From contig JADFUC010000954.1 of the NCBI GenBank assembly GCA_019722365.1, positions 186,001 to 250,000 of the forward strand: 64,000 nucleotides of DNA, written 5' to 3'. Positions 27,550 to 39,830 of this stretch are shown one piece after another (position 1 is the stretch's first letter; each line of letters starts with the position of its first letter). Under the pieces are notes generated by a model, which saw only the letters and a list, made by a program, of their open reading frames with translations, was not told the DNA's origin and did not search any database. The translations under genes were made by a program, and so were the position numbers. This DNA comes from Lithospermum erythrorhizon (Eukaryota; Streptophyta; Magnoliopsida; Boraginales; Boraginaceae).

Positions 27550-29320
27550 GAATTCGGATTGGGATAAACCAGCTACGCTTGTAAATAGGGGAGGCTGAAT
27601 AGTAATTTCACAATTAAAAACACACTTTTAGTGCGCTTTTGACCTTATTAACTGACCGATTGACATAATGTCACATAAAATGACTGTTTTTGAACTTCAC
27701 AGCAGCTCGCTTACGAGAGTCAAAATAATAATTTCACACTTAAAAATACAATTTGAATTAAAACTTTTAGCTTCCCATGATAAAATCCCTCTATTATTGC
27801 CTTTGAGAACATAGTTAATAATTTTTTAAAATGAACATTTTGCTTACTTAAGTGACTTTTCTCCAAGCTTGTAGACTTCTCAGGCTAAAGGAAATTTGAA
27901 ATAGTAATTTTACAATTAAAAAAACTGTATTTGGGTGCGTTTTTCTTTACCATAGTCAAAATGGAGTCCCATTGGTCCTTTATAGCACTTCCAAACAGTG
28001 TTGATAATCTGTAAAATTACTATTTTGTTCTTAAATGAAATTTCCTCACACTACACTTAAAAATAGGGGGAGGGTTCTAAAAAAGTAATTTCACACTAAA
28101 AAAAATACTATTTGGGTGCACTTTTAGCACTCATGATCAAAATGAGTCTCTCTATAAGCACACCCGAACAGTGTTAATAATTTGTAAATTGATAATTTTG
28201 CCCCTAAATGAAACTTCTTGGCTTATTACACTTCCTGCAAATAGAGTGAATAACATTCAATTAACAACTCTTTTTGGGTGTGCTTTTTGACACCTATTAG
28301 CCTGATCGATCGCTTATTAATAATATAAAATGATTGTCTACTGAATGAAACTTTCTCAGAAAGCGAAACACAACTTTTAAATAATGGTGAAATAGTAATT
28401 TCACCAATTAAAAAATCTTTTATTTAGATTGTTTTTTTTGCCATAGATCAAAAGCAGTCACTCTATGGGCACTTGGCTTGAGTGTTGATAATACGTAAAA
28501 TTACTATTTTGCTCTTGAATGAAACTTACTCAAGCCAATTCTGGCCAAGAAAATAGGGCGGCTAAAATAGTAATTTTACACTTGAAAAAACACTATTTGA
28601 ATTACTTGACTTTTAGAACCCTTGATCAAAATAGATCCTATAAGCACGAACAATGTTAATAATTTATAAAATGACAATTTTGCCCCTAAATGAAACTTCT
28701 TCAAGCGCTACAACACTGAATAAGGGAGGCTGAATAGTAATTTCCACAGTCAGCTTGACACTTTTTGGGTGTGCTTTTGACACTATTAATCATAGATAAA
28801 TTAACATTAATAATAATAATAAAATAGTATGGCACCACAGATGAAACTTCCTCCAAGCATTCTGACACTTTGAAAGGGGGGATCGAAATAGTAATTTCAC
28901 ACTTAAAAAAATATTATTTGGGTGTGCTTTTAAGCTGTGAATTAAATGAATCCTAATAATTTACTCAAATGAAGCATTTTGCCCACAAAATGACACTACC
29001 AATAACTACTGACTTTGCGAATAGGGAGGGAATTTGAAATAGTAATTTTACAATGAAAAAAATCTTGTTGGGTGCATTTTGGCACCACATGATCAAAATG
29101 AGTCCTACATAAGTACTCCCCAAGCGGTGTTGATAATCACGTAAAGTACTATTTGCCCTTAAATGAAACTTCTTCAAACACTACACTTGCAAATAGGAGG
29201 GGCTGAATAGTAATTTCACAATTAACAAAACACTTTTTGGGTGTGCTTTTGACACTATTAGCACAACCGATAAACATTAATAATATGTCAAATGACTATT
29301 TTGCCCCATGAATGAGGCAG
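27550..29320 (+). repeat. Degenerate tandem array, about 11 units of 125-186 bp, with A-B-B higher order
   Basis: Anchor GAATAGTAATTTCAC (variants) recurs at about 27596, 27722, 27897, 28083, 28250, 28390, 28563, 28731, 28888, 29033 and 29205. Each unit continues with TTGGGTGTGCTTTT-type text and ends TTTTGCCCCTAAATGAAACTT. Two unit classes are visible. A-type contains GACACTATTAGC plus an 'attaataat' tail (27596, 28250, 28731, 29205). B-type contains GATCAAAATGAGTCC and 'cagtgttgataat' (most others). A-to-A distances in the last three are about 480 and 475 bases. No coding content. Confidence 0.75.
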
Positions 29321-30780
29321 GGGTAGAGGACACAGTTAAGCCCAAACGCATATATATAATTTATAAGTTTTGATTTTTTTGTTTTCATTTATAGATGTTT
29401 GGGTAAATTATTATGTTATCATTATTTCTTTAATATAAATGTTGGACATGTTAAAAAAAATTTAAATTAGCTAATCAATAAATAGATGGCGATTAGTACT
29501 TATGTGTTAGATAATAAAATTGATTCTCTCTTTTTATTTGACGTTTTATATATCGAGATAGAGCTTTGATCGTTAATTGTTAGTTATTCATTATTCTAAT
29601 AAATATAAAATTTATATCATTAGATTCTTTTTTCAAATAAATAAATATTTTCATAATATTTTACATAATTTTTAAATATATATTTTGTACTAATTAATAG
29701 TCAGTTTAAATACCGATATCACCAGCAAAAATAAAAAAACGGAGGGAGTAGCTAATAATCCATGACCATTTATCTATAACTCTTGATCGAAGTAAATCAA
29801 GTAATAATGTCACTTGGTGGGGTATGTTATGGGCTAAACCCAAAGAATGATCCAACACAAGGTTGGAGTTAATTGTCAATGGTCCCAAATTGCGAGGTAT
29901 GGGTTCTGATCATTTATAATGATAATGTAAGCGGCTTTGATTTTCGATATTGACGCAATGTAATCTTGTCTTTGATAGTGGCAACGGTGTGCGTTTTGAT
30001 GCGATAGTGACATCTGGGTAATTTTTCAGTTAAGTTTAAATATGAAGACGTTAGTTTATTTGGAGGCCAGAAGTGCGATAATTGTATCGTTATCGGGAGA
30101 TAAAATAAAGTCTCACGGCGTCGTTGTTATTATTAGGGGATCAAAATACAACTCATGTTTACTATTTAAATCATTTATATAGTCTATCTCAATTAGTGAA
30201 TAGCTTGGTTTAATTGGAGTTTGTGCTACTAGGATTCCTCTGTCTGCATTCAAAGTAACCAATGTTTATCGATGAACTTGCTTGTTCAATCAGCTCAAGA
30301 AAATGAACATGGTCTTTTCTTTGAAGTCCCTAGATAACAGGAAAAGAGGGAATTTTTGGTCCCAAAAAGCATATTCAATAGTTCAACGAATCGCATTAAT
30401 ACAATAATGCATATGAGACCATTAAAATGGTTGGGTGACTGAGTTCCACGGTTCTCCACTTTCATGATGAAAATGATATAAAAGTAAATCTAGAGATTCA
30501 ATTAAAAGCAAGGAGAAAAATTAGAAACTAAATACTAATTGTGGGATTTAAAATAATGATATCCCCAATACGGAATTAAGCATTATAATATTATTAAAAG
30601 ATTAATGACCGACCCAGCGATTAGTTTGTAATAGTTCTTCATGGATTCGTGAATTCCGAAAAAGATTTAGTCTTACGTCTACATAGATATGAGTTGCGAA
30701 ATAATAATTCACGGGTAATTAGTAATCAGCCTTGGCTTATTACGAGCTAATGAAATAAAAAGCAGTTTAATTAAAGTTGG
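29321..30780. other. Spacer between the two tandem arrays
   Basis: AT-rich sequence without a recognised gene. A Stowaway-like terminus (ACGGAGGGAGTA) occurs at about 29740 without a clear partner end. Confidence 0.4.
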
Positions 30781-30789
30781 AGTTATTTA

Positions 30790-32350
30790 AACATTTGGAT
30801 GTCAAAATGTATTATCTTGCTATAATTTTAGAAATTATTAATTTAATGCATATAAAATTAAAATTTGGCAAAAAATATTATCTTAGAGAGTTTATTAAAT
30901 AATCGAGTTTCTATAATAGTTGATAATTGCAAAAATCTTAGAGAATTTATTAAATAATCGAATATTAATTTATCGAGTTTAAAATTTAAAACAAAAGGAA
31001 AAAAATTAAAATAAGTGTAATTGTATTTTTATCATAAATTCGAGACTTAATAAAAATATTATCTTAGAGATTTTATTAAAGAATCAATTATCGATTTATC
31101 GAGTTTCTATAGTAGTTGATAATTGCGAAAAAAGCAAAAAAAAGCGGTATTAATTTAGCGCTATCCACAGAAGTCGGAGTAGCGAAACGTATTATCTTGC
31201 AGAGGAGTTTATTAAATGAGAAATCGAGGGCAAAATTAAATAATCAGTATTAATTTATCGAGTTTGTAGTTGATAATTGAAAAAATCTTAGAGAATTTAT
31301 TTATTAAATAATCGAGTATAAAAAAAGGAAAAACATCAAAAAAAAGTTATTAATTTAGCATCCTATCCCGATTTGGGACCTGCCAAAATATTATATTAGA
31401 GAGTTTATTAAATAATCGACTATTAATTTATCGAGATTCTACTGTAGATGATAATTGTAAAAAAAAATATGAAGCATCCTATTCCCTAGTCGGGACTTGC
31501 CAAAAATATTATCTTAGAGAGTTTATTAAGGAATCGAGTATTAATTTATCGAGTTTCTACAATCGTTGATAATTGCAAAAACAAAAAAACAAAAAAATAT
31601 GAATTATTAATTTAACACTTTTATCAAGTCGGGCCAGAAGCTAAAAATACTCCATGCTTGAAGTGATTTTATTAAATAATCCAGTATTAATTTATGAGTT
31701 TCGAAAAAAAACCAACAAAAAAGGAGAAAAACAAAAACCAATTGGAAAAAAACTAGCCCCCAGCATGACCGTAAATCAGTCTTAATTTATCGAGTTTAAT
31801 GTAGTTAATCATTGCAAAAAAAATATTAAAAAAATAAAAAGGAACAAAAAAATCTGAATTATTAATTTAGCGGCACTATCGCGAGTCGGGGCCGGGCCAA
31901 AAATATTAGAATGTTTATTAAATAATCGAGCTTCTACAGTAGATGATAATTGTAAAAAAACCAAACATACTATCGGCGGAGTGTAGGGATTTGTCCAAAA
32001 TATTATCTTGGAGGGTTTGTTAAAGAATCGGGGAAGTAGTGAATTATCGAGAGTTTATCTTAGAAGGAATTTATTAAATAATCGGCTATTAATTTATCGA
32101 GCTTTTTATTTTTAGATGATAATTGTAAAAAAGCAGAACCGCTTATTCTTAGTCGGGGACTTGCTAAAAATATTATCTTAGAGAGTTTATTAAAAATCCG
32201 AGTATTAATTTATCGAGTTTCTATAGTAGTTGATAATTACAAAAAAAATGAATTATTAATTTAGCGTCACATCACAGAATTCGAACACAGCCAAAAATAT
32301 TATAAAATTTGCCAAAATATCATTAAATGCCAAATTTATCGAGTTAAAAA
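30790..32350 (+). repeat. Second tandem array: TTATTAAATAATCGAG / AATTTATCGAGTTTCTA units
   Basis: At least twelve degenerate copies of 'gagtttattaaataatcgag' occur (about 30888, 30945, 31065, 31205, 31297, 31401, 31521, 31660, 31914, 32019, 32071, 32188). They are usually followed by TTAATTTATCGAGTTTCTA and 'gttgataattgcaaaaa'. A second module, GAATTATTAATTTAGCG ... AGTCGGG ... CCAAAAATATTATCTTAGAG, appears about every 200-390 bases. The array ends in a 20+ base A run at about 32346. Unrelated in sequence to the 27.6 kb array. Confidence 0.7.
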
Positions 32351-32599
32351 AAAAAAAAAAAAAAATAGCCTTCTTTGCGTGGCCAGAAGCAATATGACCA
32401 CGTATGAATCCGCGCACCAGGCGCTATATATAAAATAGCAACAATAGATGATGCAGAAATAGTCGCAAAATACATAATAAAGCTACAAATAAGTGCAATT
32501 CAAACATTAATAATAAATACTAAGCCGTGCAATTTCTAAATTATACTCCGTAAAATTAAGTGTAACTCCTTGATCCATGGCGAATTATTTATTAAAAAA

Positions 32600-34220
32600 T
32601 AATTAAAATGATTCAGGCGACTTAATCAAATTAATTAAAGTAAGTCACTAAAGAAATCTTGGCATTAATTTAGGGTTCTCGATCGAGCGCAAAATTTAAT
32701 GTAAAATCACAGTATGAGCAAAGATTTTCGAGAAAATAACCACGAATTAAATGTCGAATTAAATTTAGGATTGAAATTTAAAATCTGAAATTCGTTACGT
32801 TAAAATGTTATTAAAAACAAAGTGAAAGTTGTGGGAGTTACGGGGCTGAGCGGAACTCCAAAGTGCTGGGAATTCAAATGAAGACTCAGGAAGGTCAGAG
32901 TCCAGCCAGAAAATGCGTTTAAGACTAGAAAAAAATTTGAAATCTTCTTTTTTTATATGAAAGGCGCTATATTGTTCTTGGAAGCCCAGAAATAGTGCTA
33001 AATATCAAACGGTTGAATCTTTGCTTGAAATTGACGGCTAATGTCATGATCAAAAACACGAAATTAAAAGCCCAAATTAGAAGCAAGTATTGAAACCGAA
33101 GCCTATAAATACAATCCACCCCATTTGAAAATTCCATCGCGTTGACATCGGAAAATCACTTAAAAAAATGCGAGAAAATGGAGAGCGATCTCGCGAAATT
33201 TCTAAGTAAATCATTAAAACCACCGGCAAAACATCAACGGGTGCACAGAAAACACAGCCAGTTGCCTAAAATGAAGCGTGCGATTATGAATAGGCGTAAG
33301 CGATGGTGCTTGAGTCAGAAATGAAATCGATGAGAATTTGAGGCAGTTTACCGGAAACGGCCGAATATTAGGGAATAAGCTAAATAGCCCCTAATTATTT
33401 AAAATCTTGCATGAGCATGAAAATCTCGAGTTTGATTCATGAAGTTCAAATATAGAGGAATCTATTTGAGCGTTAGGTCCACATGGAAAGTTCCGGTGGG
33501 AAACAAGGTGCTAAGGCTCTTTGTCTAAAGTCGGTCGATGTAAATGACAAGGTTGGAATCGCTTGTCGTCATCATTCTGTGAAATTTCTTCCAAAATTGG
33601 TTGTAACGTAAGCTAGAGTAACATAAACTTGAAGACTTCAAATCGAATACCGCCATGATCGTCAACGCTTCTGACAATGATTTGGGCATTTGTAGTGGAA
33701 GTAATATTCTTGGCTTAAGTCGAATGTAAATGATGCCAGAATCCTCTCGCTTTCGTCACGAGGCAGTGGTCGAGGCTTGAGGCTGCCAGTCATGAGGCGT
33801 GCTTATAAAACTCTGGAGTCACCATTTATAAATCATCTCCAGCCCAAATCAACATGAGGTGAAGTCATCTGGATCGTATCACAATCATGCATGGCTGAGG
33901 CCGAGGCTACGGTAAGTCAATGAGTCAACATAGATCGGAGATCAAATCCATCCTTGACACGAGGAATGCGTTGCTAAGGCTCCGGTGGGATAAATATCAG
34001 TCAGGGCCAAGTCAGCCCGTCGAAATGTGGCGCATATCAGGCTCGTAATAGAGCGTTTATCACACGAATCGAATCGAAATTCGAATGAAACACCGTCGAA
34101 ACCTGAAATCGAAGCCCGATCTGCATATGTCGAGTCAGAACGTCTCATGAGTCGTTGTAAGCGTTAAGGGATGTAGTTTGAATGATCGTCATAACGATTT
34201 GATAAAGCATTAACCTGCTT
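32600..34220 (+). mobile_element. LTR-like repeat block A
   Basis: Colinear with block B at 40490-42405. Shared in order: 'aatcaaattaattaa'; 'gaattaaatgtcga'; GGCGCTATATTGTT (B: GGCGCTATTTTGTT); TTGAATCTTTGCTTGAAATTGAC (B: TTGAATCTTGCTCCAAAAATTGAC); a TATAAATACAATCC TATA-like site (33104; B: TATAAATACCCCC at 41162); GCGTTGCTAAGG (B: CTGTTGCTAAAG); and 'gatttgataaagca' near the end. The TATA site and non-coding nature suggest a long LTR of a Ty3/gypsy-type element. Termini were not defined. Confidence 0.5.
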
Positions 34221-35843
34221 GAAAAAAAATTCCTCGGTGTTTATTTTTGTACTCCTATTTTTATAAATAATAAAAATTCTTCTTTGCATACAATACCATT
34301 TAATTTTTTGAGACCAAATAATCTACAATTAATTCCAATATTGTAAGAGGAATTTCTACAATTATATTATCTCGTATGCATCATCATCACTCATCAGTCA
34401 TCATGCATGAAGATGGTACTCCTTATGAATTTCGAAAGGACAAATTAAAATGAGTTATTCGGTGAATGAAAAAATATGCAATTACCCCATAAAGGTTCAC
34501 CCTTAATTGGTGGTCAAAATCCAATTTCCTATATTGATAAGACAGTAACCAATTGAAATTAGCGAATAAAGATCGATATAGTACATGAATTTCATAATTC
34601 GTTTAGGAAAACGAAAACAAGATTACATAGGACCACTTACCATCTCACCAGGAAATGGGGATTATTTGAAGAAATGTACCATAATAACAAATACACATGT
34701 TGGGTTGCCTGAGACAAGTTCACATATATATTCACATGCACTGGAGAGATTAGGGAAGGCATGGGGAGCAATCGCTGTTTAAAAAAAAATTAATGAAGTA
34801 TTTTTTCAAAAATTATAGTTATTCATTTAAAAATTATGTTGTTCGCCCTCCTAAATCTTTTATAATTTTTCTTATAAGTATGGTATAAAGTAATCATACT
34901 CATATATAAATTAATTCATGCAACTCCAAATGCGTGTATTACATCTTGGCATGCCACTGAATAGGCTTTGATTAACTGCGTTCAAATTTCAACTCATTAG
35001 TATTATTAGAGAAAAGGTTAACACAATGATTAGATCTAATAAGTATAGTAGCTTAGCTTGTTATTAGGGCATTGTGTTATGTTAATCATAATTCATATGG
35101 TTAGTTAATCAAGAAGCTTCCAAGTTTTAACAACTGCGGAGTACTTATATTATGGAGTTATACTCTCGACCAGATTCATTCAAGTCGAAAATACAACAGA
35201 GCTAGGAATATGTGAATGCTTATTTTCACATTTCTTACTACTCTTATTGCTTGAAATTCCAATAAGAAAATGTGATACTTTTTCCTCTTAAAGTAGAAAG
35301 AAATATTTGATTCAAGATCAAGATCCATCACCTCAAAATAAAAGCAACTTTCTAATATCATGCCATCAATAAACATGCATGAACTTATCACAAGTTCATC
35401 ATTTCACCAAAAACAATCAATAACGACAAAACATTTTCTTCCACTCTTTATCAATAACCCATCTACTTCCTCACATATTCAACAAACAAATTTTCAAGGC
35501 ACAGATACACTTTTATTGGATTAGTTTATCAAATTTTTGTTGGATTAGTTTATCACACTATTACAAAAAAAATCTTAAATGATGCTTAAAAAAAGTCTTA
35601 AACGGTATAAAAAGCATCATAAGAAGCAGTATTATTTAAGTAGAAATATTTAGATGGCACAACAAGCAAATGCTATCTAATAAGTATTCTTTTTCGTTTT
35701 TTGTTTTCATTTTTTAAAAGCCGATTTAGTAACTTAGACGGTACTTTTGAGCGATGTCCAAATGAAAAATAAATTTAAAAAAAAAACATTTATTAAAAAC
35801 TTATGATGATGTAAAATATGAATAAATAAAAATCAAAGTAGTG
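34221..35843. other. Spacer with no recognised gene
   Basis: Contains CAT-rich simple sequence at about 34380-34410 and a weak CACTA-like phrase (CACTATTACAAAAAAAATC at about 35557) without a matching second end. The open frame at 34585-34782 shows no domain. Confidence 0.4.
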
Positions 35844-35848
35844 CCTAC

Positions 35849-36791
35849 TGTTGAAAATATGAGATAATCGATCTCATAAAATGCATGTTGAACAATTTGG
35901 GACAGACATCCAATTTTATAATATTCAATCTATATAAGTTCTGCTTATATGTTAATTAAGTTAACAATTAATATTTAAGACTTACCGGCATCTATTATTG
36001 GGTTACGGGTGGTTTACTAGGTCCGTCGTACTTATATATTAAAGCAATAGTCGGCCAATATTGTTTAATATATTACTTTGGCCGATCCGGCCCCAAGAGG
36101 TCACACACAAACAGTAAACCGAAACTAAATAATAAATATATTATTAAACTTCCCGAGTATAAAGTGAAACACGAAGGAACATTCGGGACATCGAATCCCG
36201 GGGCATAGGGACGCGTGAACCAAGAAGGGAGGAGAAGGTTCCGGAACCTTCCCCTCACCTTTTGGGGGTACTGTTCGAGGAGAAAGAGGGAGGAGGTTCC
36301 GGAACCTTCCCTCCTATTTTATGAGGTTTATCCTTAAGAGTTTCCAGAATGTTCTACCACCTCCTTAAGGATAGACATTCCGGAATATTCCACCACATCT
36401 ATGTATAGGAGACTAAGTTTATGAGAATTCATACAAGGTTTGCTCACTTTTATCTCATGAAATAAAATCTCTCTTCTCCTCTCCCCTATAGTCGACGCCC
36501 CCTCCCCTTTTGGAAGAGATTCGATTTATCTTCCAATTTGTTCATTGTTTCTACTTTAATCGTTCTAGTAAAACGTACGGAAGGGTTCGACAATTTGCTG
36601 GTGTGGACTATCTTGGAGATACTCTGATTTGGGTATTGTGAGCAATTCAATTCCGCTGCCTACTGATAATATCGACTGAAAAAGGTACACACTCATAGTT
36701 CATTGATTTATTATTTTTGTACAATCCATAATATTCTGGGATTCGTATCCAATAAGTTTAGAACTATTGTTGTACGTTAAGAAAACCGACA
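35849..36791 (+). mobile_element. Solo LTR (943 bp) with near-perfect 5-bp target-site duplication
   Basis: Begins TGTTGAAAATATGAGATAAT and ends AAACCGACA, that is TG...CA. Flanked by CCTAC (35844-35848) and CCTAT (36792-36796), a 5-bp target-site duplication with one mismatch. No primer-binding site, gag or pol lies next to it, so this looks like the product of LTR-LTR recombination. The TG start and length fit a Ty1/copia-type LTR, but the superfamily is an inference. Confidence 0.6.
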
Positions 36792-36847
36792 CCTATTTAG
36801 CCTCTATATAACAGTAAGCCAATGCATTTTATGTGTGTTGTCTAATT

Positions 36848-37450
36848 AGTGCCTTTTAGACCACCCACATCAGAGGTTCAAATTGGGTGTCAATTGGGGA
36901 TCATTTCACACAGTAAGGTATTAATTGGATGTCAAATTTAACACCATGTGGGCCAAGGACCAAAATTTGAGCGGGGAGCAACTTAATTTTGGCACTCAAA
37001 TGCGGGCCCCGGTGGGAATAAAATAAAACAAAAAAATGGCACCAACGAGCAGCTCGCCATTTGGCAGGTGCTGGTTGTTTGCTTTATTTTTTTCCTCTTC
37101 TTTTTTAAATCATTTTTTTGTACAATAATTAACCAAAATAAAAATAAAAAGAATATATCACTATTTTTTATTTTTCGAGATCTATAAATAGAGATTATGT
37201 TTGTATCATTTGGACATCAAAAAAAATTTGAGTTTTTTACGCCCCTTTTCATTAATTGTATTAAAATATTATCAATTTTTTGAAATTCAAAAAAAAATAT
37301 TTTGTGAAAGGAGGATAAAGTGATATGGAAGAGAGAGAAATTAATTTGACACCCTGAATAACACCGGTGAGTGTTATTTGATGGTGCTAAGCTGATGTGG
37401 CAGGAGAAAAGTGTCAAATTTGACACCCAATACTGTGGATGATCTTAAGA
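36848..37450 (+). mobile_element. TTA-flanked MITE (PIF/Harbinger-like), copy 1
   Basis: Terminal inverted repeats GACCACCCACA (left) and TGTGGATGATC (right; inverse GATCATCCACA) agree at 9 of 11 positions. The element is flanked by TTA on both sides. Subterminal 'attgggtgtcaa' also occurs at both ends, inverted. A related copy in opposite orientation is at about 56470-56830. Confidence 0.55.
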
Positions 37451-37614
37451 TCCTTTTTATAGCCGAGTCATGGTAGTTTATTATCCCATCTAATGAAATA
37501 AATTAACAAATTCTTTAAAAATTTCTTTGATATAATCAATTATTTCGATAAATTAATTCTAAACGAACTATTAAACTCCTCTGATCTACCTTTTCTAGTC
37601 ATCAGATGACAACT

Positions 37615-37715
37615 TTTTTTTAGAGGGAGAATGTTTTATAAGACCCTCTGTGGATCGAACCCAAGACCTTTCATATAAAGGTTTGGGATGATAACCATTA
37701 GGCTAAAAGTCTTGA
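37615..37715 (-). mobile_element. tRNA-derived SINE copy 3
   Basis: On the minus strand: TTTTAGCCTAATGGTTATCA (A-box-like), then GGTCTTGGGTTCGATCCACA (B-box-like), then a GAGGGTCTTATAAAACATT body. More similar to the 14.7 kb copy in B-box than to the 8.9 kb copy. Confidence 0.55.
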
Positions 37716-38104
37716 TTCCATCAGATGACAACTTTGTTTTAAAATAAAATAAAATAAAATTATGTACATAAAAGTCCTTAGGCTTAACCTAACATGATAC
37801 ATGTACTTAGACCAGGCAGAACAAAAGAGGCCAACACTAATATGAGGACAAAAAGAGGCAAATGCACATGATGTTAGATAGATCTATACTCAATTTTCAG
37901 AATCTATCAATGATATGACCGTAAATAACATAACACATCCATAATTCAATTTGTTATAAATTACGGAGTAATTATTAAGGGGTCAACCAGATCGAATACG
38001 AGATCTTGAAGTACAAGAAGTGAATTACCGCTATGAGGTAAAAAATTGTTCCTCCATTGATGATAAATTATTAAGCCTGAGTTATAAATCCAAAATAATA
38101 AGTT

Positions 38105-38190
38105 TTAGTATCTATACTATATATAATGTGCAAGGGGTGGGTTGGCAGTTACAAAGTGAAGCCAAATTAATGTATTTCCATCCATTCCAT
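38105..38190 (+). repeat. Terminal-like repeat shared with 44208-44281 (possible Helitron 5' end)
   Basis: TCTATACTATATATAATGTG is followed by GGGTGGGTTGGCAGTTACAA and AGTGAAGCCAAATTAATGTA. The 44.2 kb copy reads GCTATATATAATATTAATG, GAGGGTGGATTGATGGTTAT and AGTGAAGCTAAATTAATGTA. A TC-start with TATACTATAT text resembles plant Helitron 5' ends. No CTRR end with hairpin was identified, so this is only suggestive. Confidence 0.3.
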
Positions 38191-39097
38191 ATTATTTAAT
38201 TGAGCCCCTAATTGGGTGCTTACATATAATCAATAAGCACGTTGTTTATTGCACTCCAAATCGTTTGGTCTGTTTATTAAATGATGTGTCTGATCGTACG
38301 GTCAGGATAAAACGAGAATATTTTTGACGTTTCACACTTTATTTTTCAATTAAAAAATAAATCAAAAATCCTAATTTTATCATATGCCGTTGCATTAACA
38401 GGTTTTTACAATTTGAAATGGCGGTTATCTTTGTAAAAAATAAAAGTTCCTATTATTTCTCATCCTCAATTCTATTTTCTTGTGTATTTGAATTTGAATT
38501 TCCTACTTTTCGATTAGTGTTGGTTTTTTTTATTTTACAGTATTATTTTGTTCTGTTTATTCTCCCAATTCATTTTTTCTATCATTAACTTCTTTCAATT
38601 TCAATTTCAATGGCTTCTAATCAATGTAGAACTGGTATTCCTTAATTTTGTTTTTTTTTTCATCTAGTGCTTTCATTTTTGTAATCAATGTGTTTGTTTT
38701 CTAACTTAATTTTTTTCGATTACCTTTTTTCGATTGTTCCAAGTCGTTATGAAAATGGTTCCTCAAACAATTCTACTGTACCTAGTATGTCTTGTTACCA
38801 CTTTGAGATCACTTGTCTTTCATTTATTTAACATTTCATTGATTCATTCAATTTTTGAAATCAATATGTTATTTTGTTTGGTTATGCATTAGATTCAGTA
38901 TACTTTATATTTTTGGTGAAGTATAAGTTTGTCCCCTGGTTAATTTATTTGGTTGTGCCATTGAACCTTTTTAATTACACAAAACTTTGTAGATTGGTAG
39001 TTTGACCAATTTAGTATTTTTAGTGTTATATGTAACTTCTGAATTGGACCTGTTTTAGTTCTTTTTTGGTTATTTTGCAATGTTATTTGTTTAGGAC

Positions 39098-39830
39098 ATG
39101 TTAAGAAATGATGTTATAAATTGCGGTACTACTTCTTGTATTATAGGTTTCATGTATCATTCGGATGATGTCAAAGGCTGGAAGAACTTGGTGTTTGCTG
39201 ATGAAAACGAGGCATCTGAATTTTATGTTCATTATGGTAGATCACGGGGGTTTGCAATTAGGTTTGCTGGATGTGTTAAGAAAACCAAGAAGGAATCAGG
39301 TGTCGTCTATGTCCATTACGTGTACCTTGAATGTCACAGGCAAGGGGTTAAGAATGAAAATAAAGATGGTGATGTTGTGGTTTCTCACAAACGTGCAGAT
39401 GCATGTTAGGACAGAATGCCAAGCAAATATGAGGTTAAAGATTAATTGGGATGTGAATGGATATGTGATTTATGAGTGGACCGACGTCCACAACCATGAT
39501 CTTATAAATGCTAACAAGGTTCATCTGCTGCCAATGTTTAGAAAAATTATGCCTCTTCAAAAAGCCATGATCGACATGCATATTTCATGTGGAATATCAG
39601 AGAGGGCCACATATGTTACCCTCCTTCGCACTTATGGTGGGCATTCTAATATTGGTTGACATGACAAACTATGTTAATGTGGTGAAGACGAGGGAAATGG
39701 TTCCAGCGATACTTGTATAATAAAAGTAGTTGAAGGAAGCAGGCCGAGCTAAGCACAGGAGATCACTTCCAATTTATTGGGCGGATGGTGTTATGATTTC
39801 GACTACTGCGTTGTTTGAGTGATTTAAATG
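39098..39830 (+). pseudogene. FAR1 DNA-binding-domain pseudogene (FAR1/MULE transposase family)
   Basis: The frame at 39098-39409 carries LVFADENEASEFYVHYGRSR and GFAIRFAGCVKKTKKESGV, the start of a FAR1 zinc-binding domain. It continues in another frame from about 39399 (MHVRTECQANMRLKINWDVN, then VHNHDL), giving the C...C...HNH pattern of the family. A one-base frameshift separates the two halves; a 52-base GT..AG 'intron' (39347-39398) would also join them but is unusually short. After ERATYVTLLRTYGGHSNIG a stop occurs at 39657, and residual homology (NYVNVVKTRE) continues in a third frame. The MULE/SWIM domains are missing. It could be a dead transposase or a host FAR1-related fragment. 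Confidence 0.65.

Noticed and set aside
34585..34782. 65-codon open frame
   Set aside because: No recognisable motif, AT-rich surroundings, and no splice-joined continuation.
35550..35800. CACTA transposon end (CACTATTACAAAAAAAATC)
   Set aside because: No inverted partner end or 3-bp target-site duplication was found nearby.
39347..39398. A 52-base intron that would repair the FAR1 frame
   Set aside because: Shorter than usual plant introns. The frame also breaks again at 39657, so a pseudogene is simpler.
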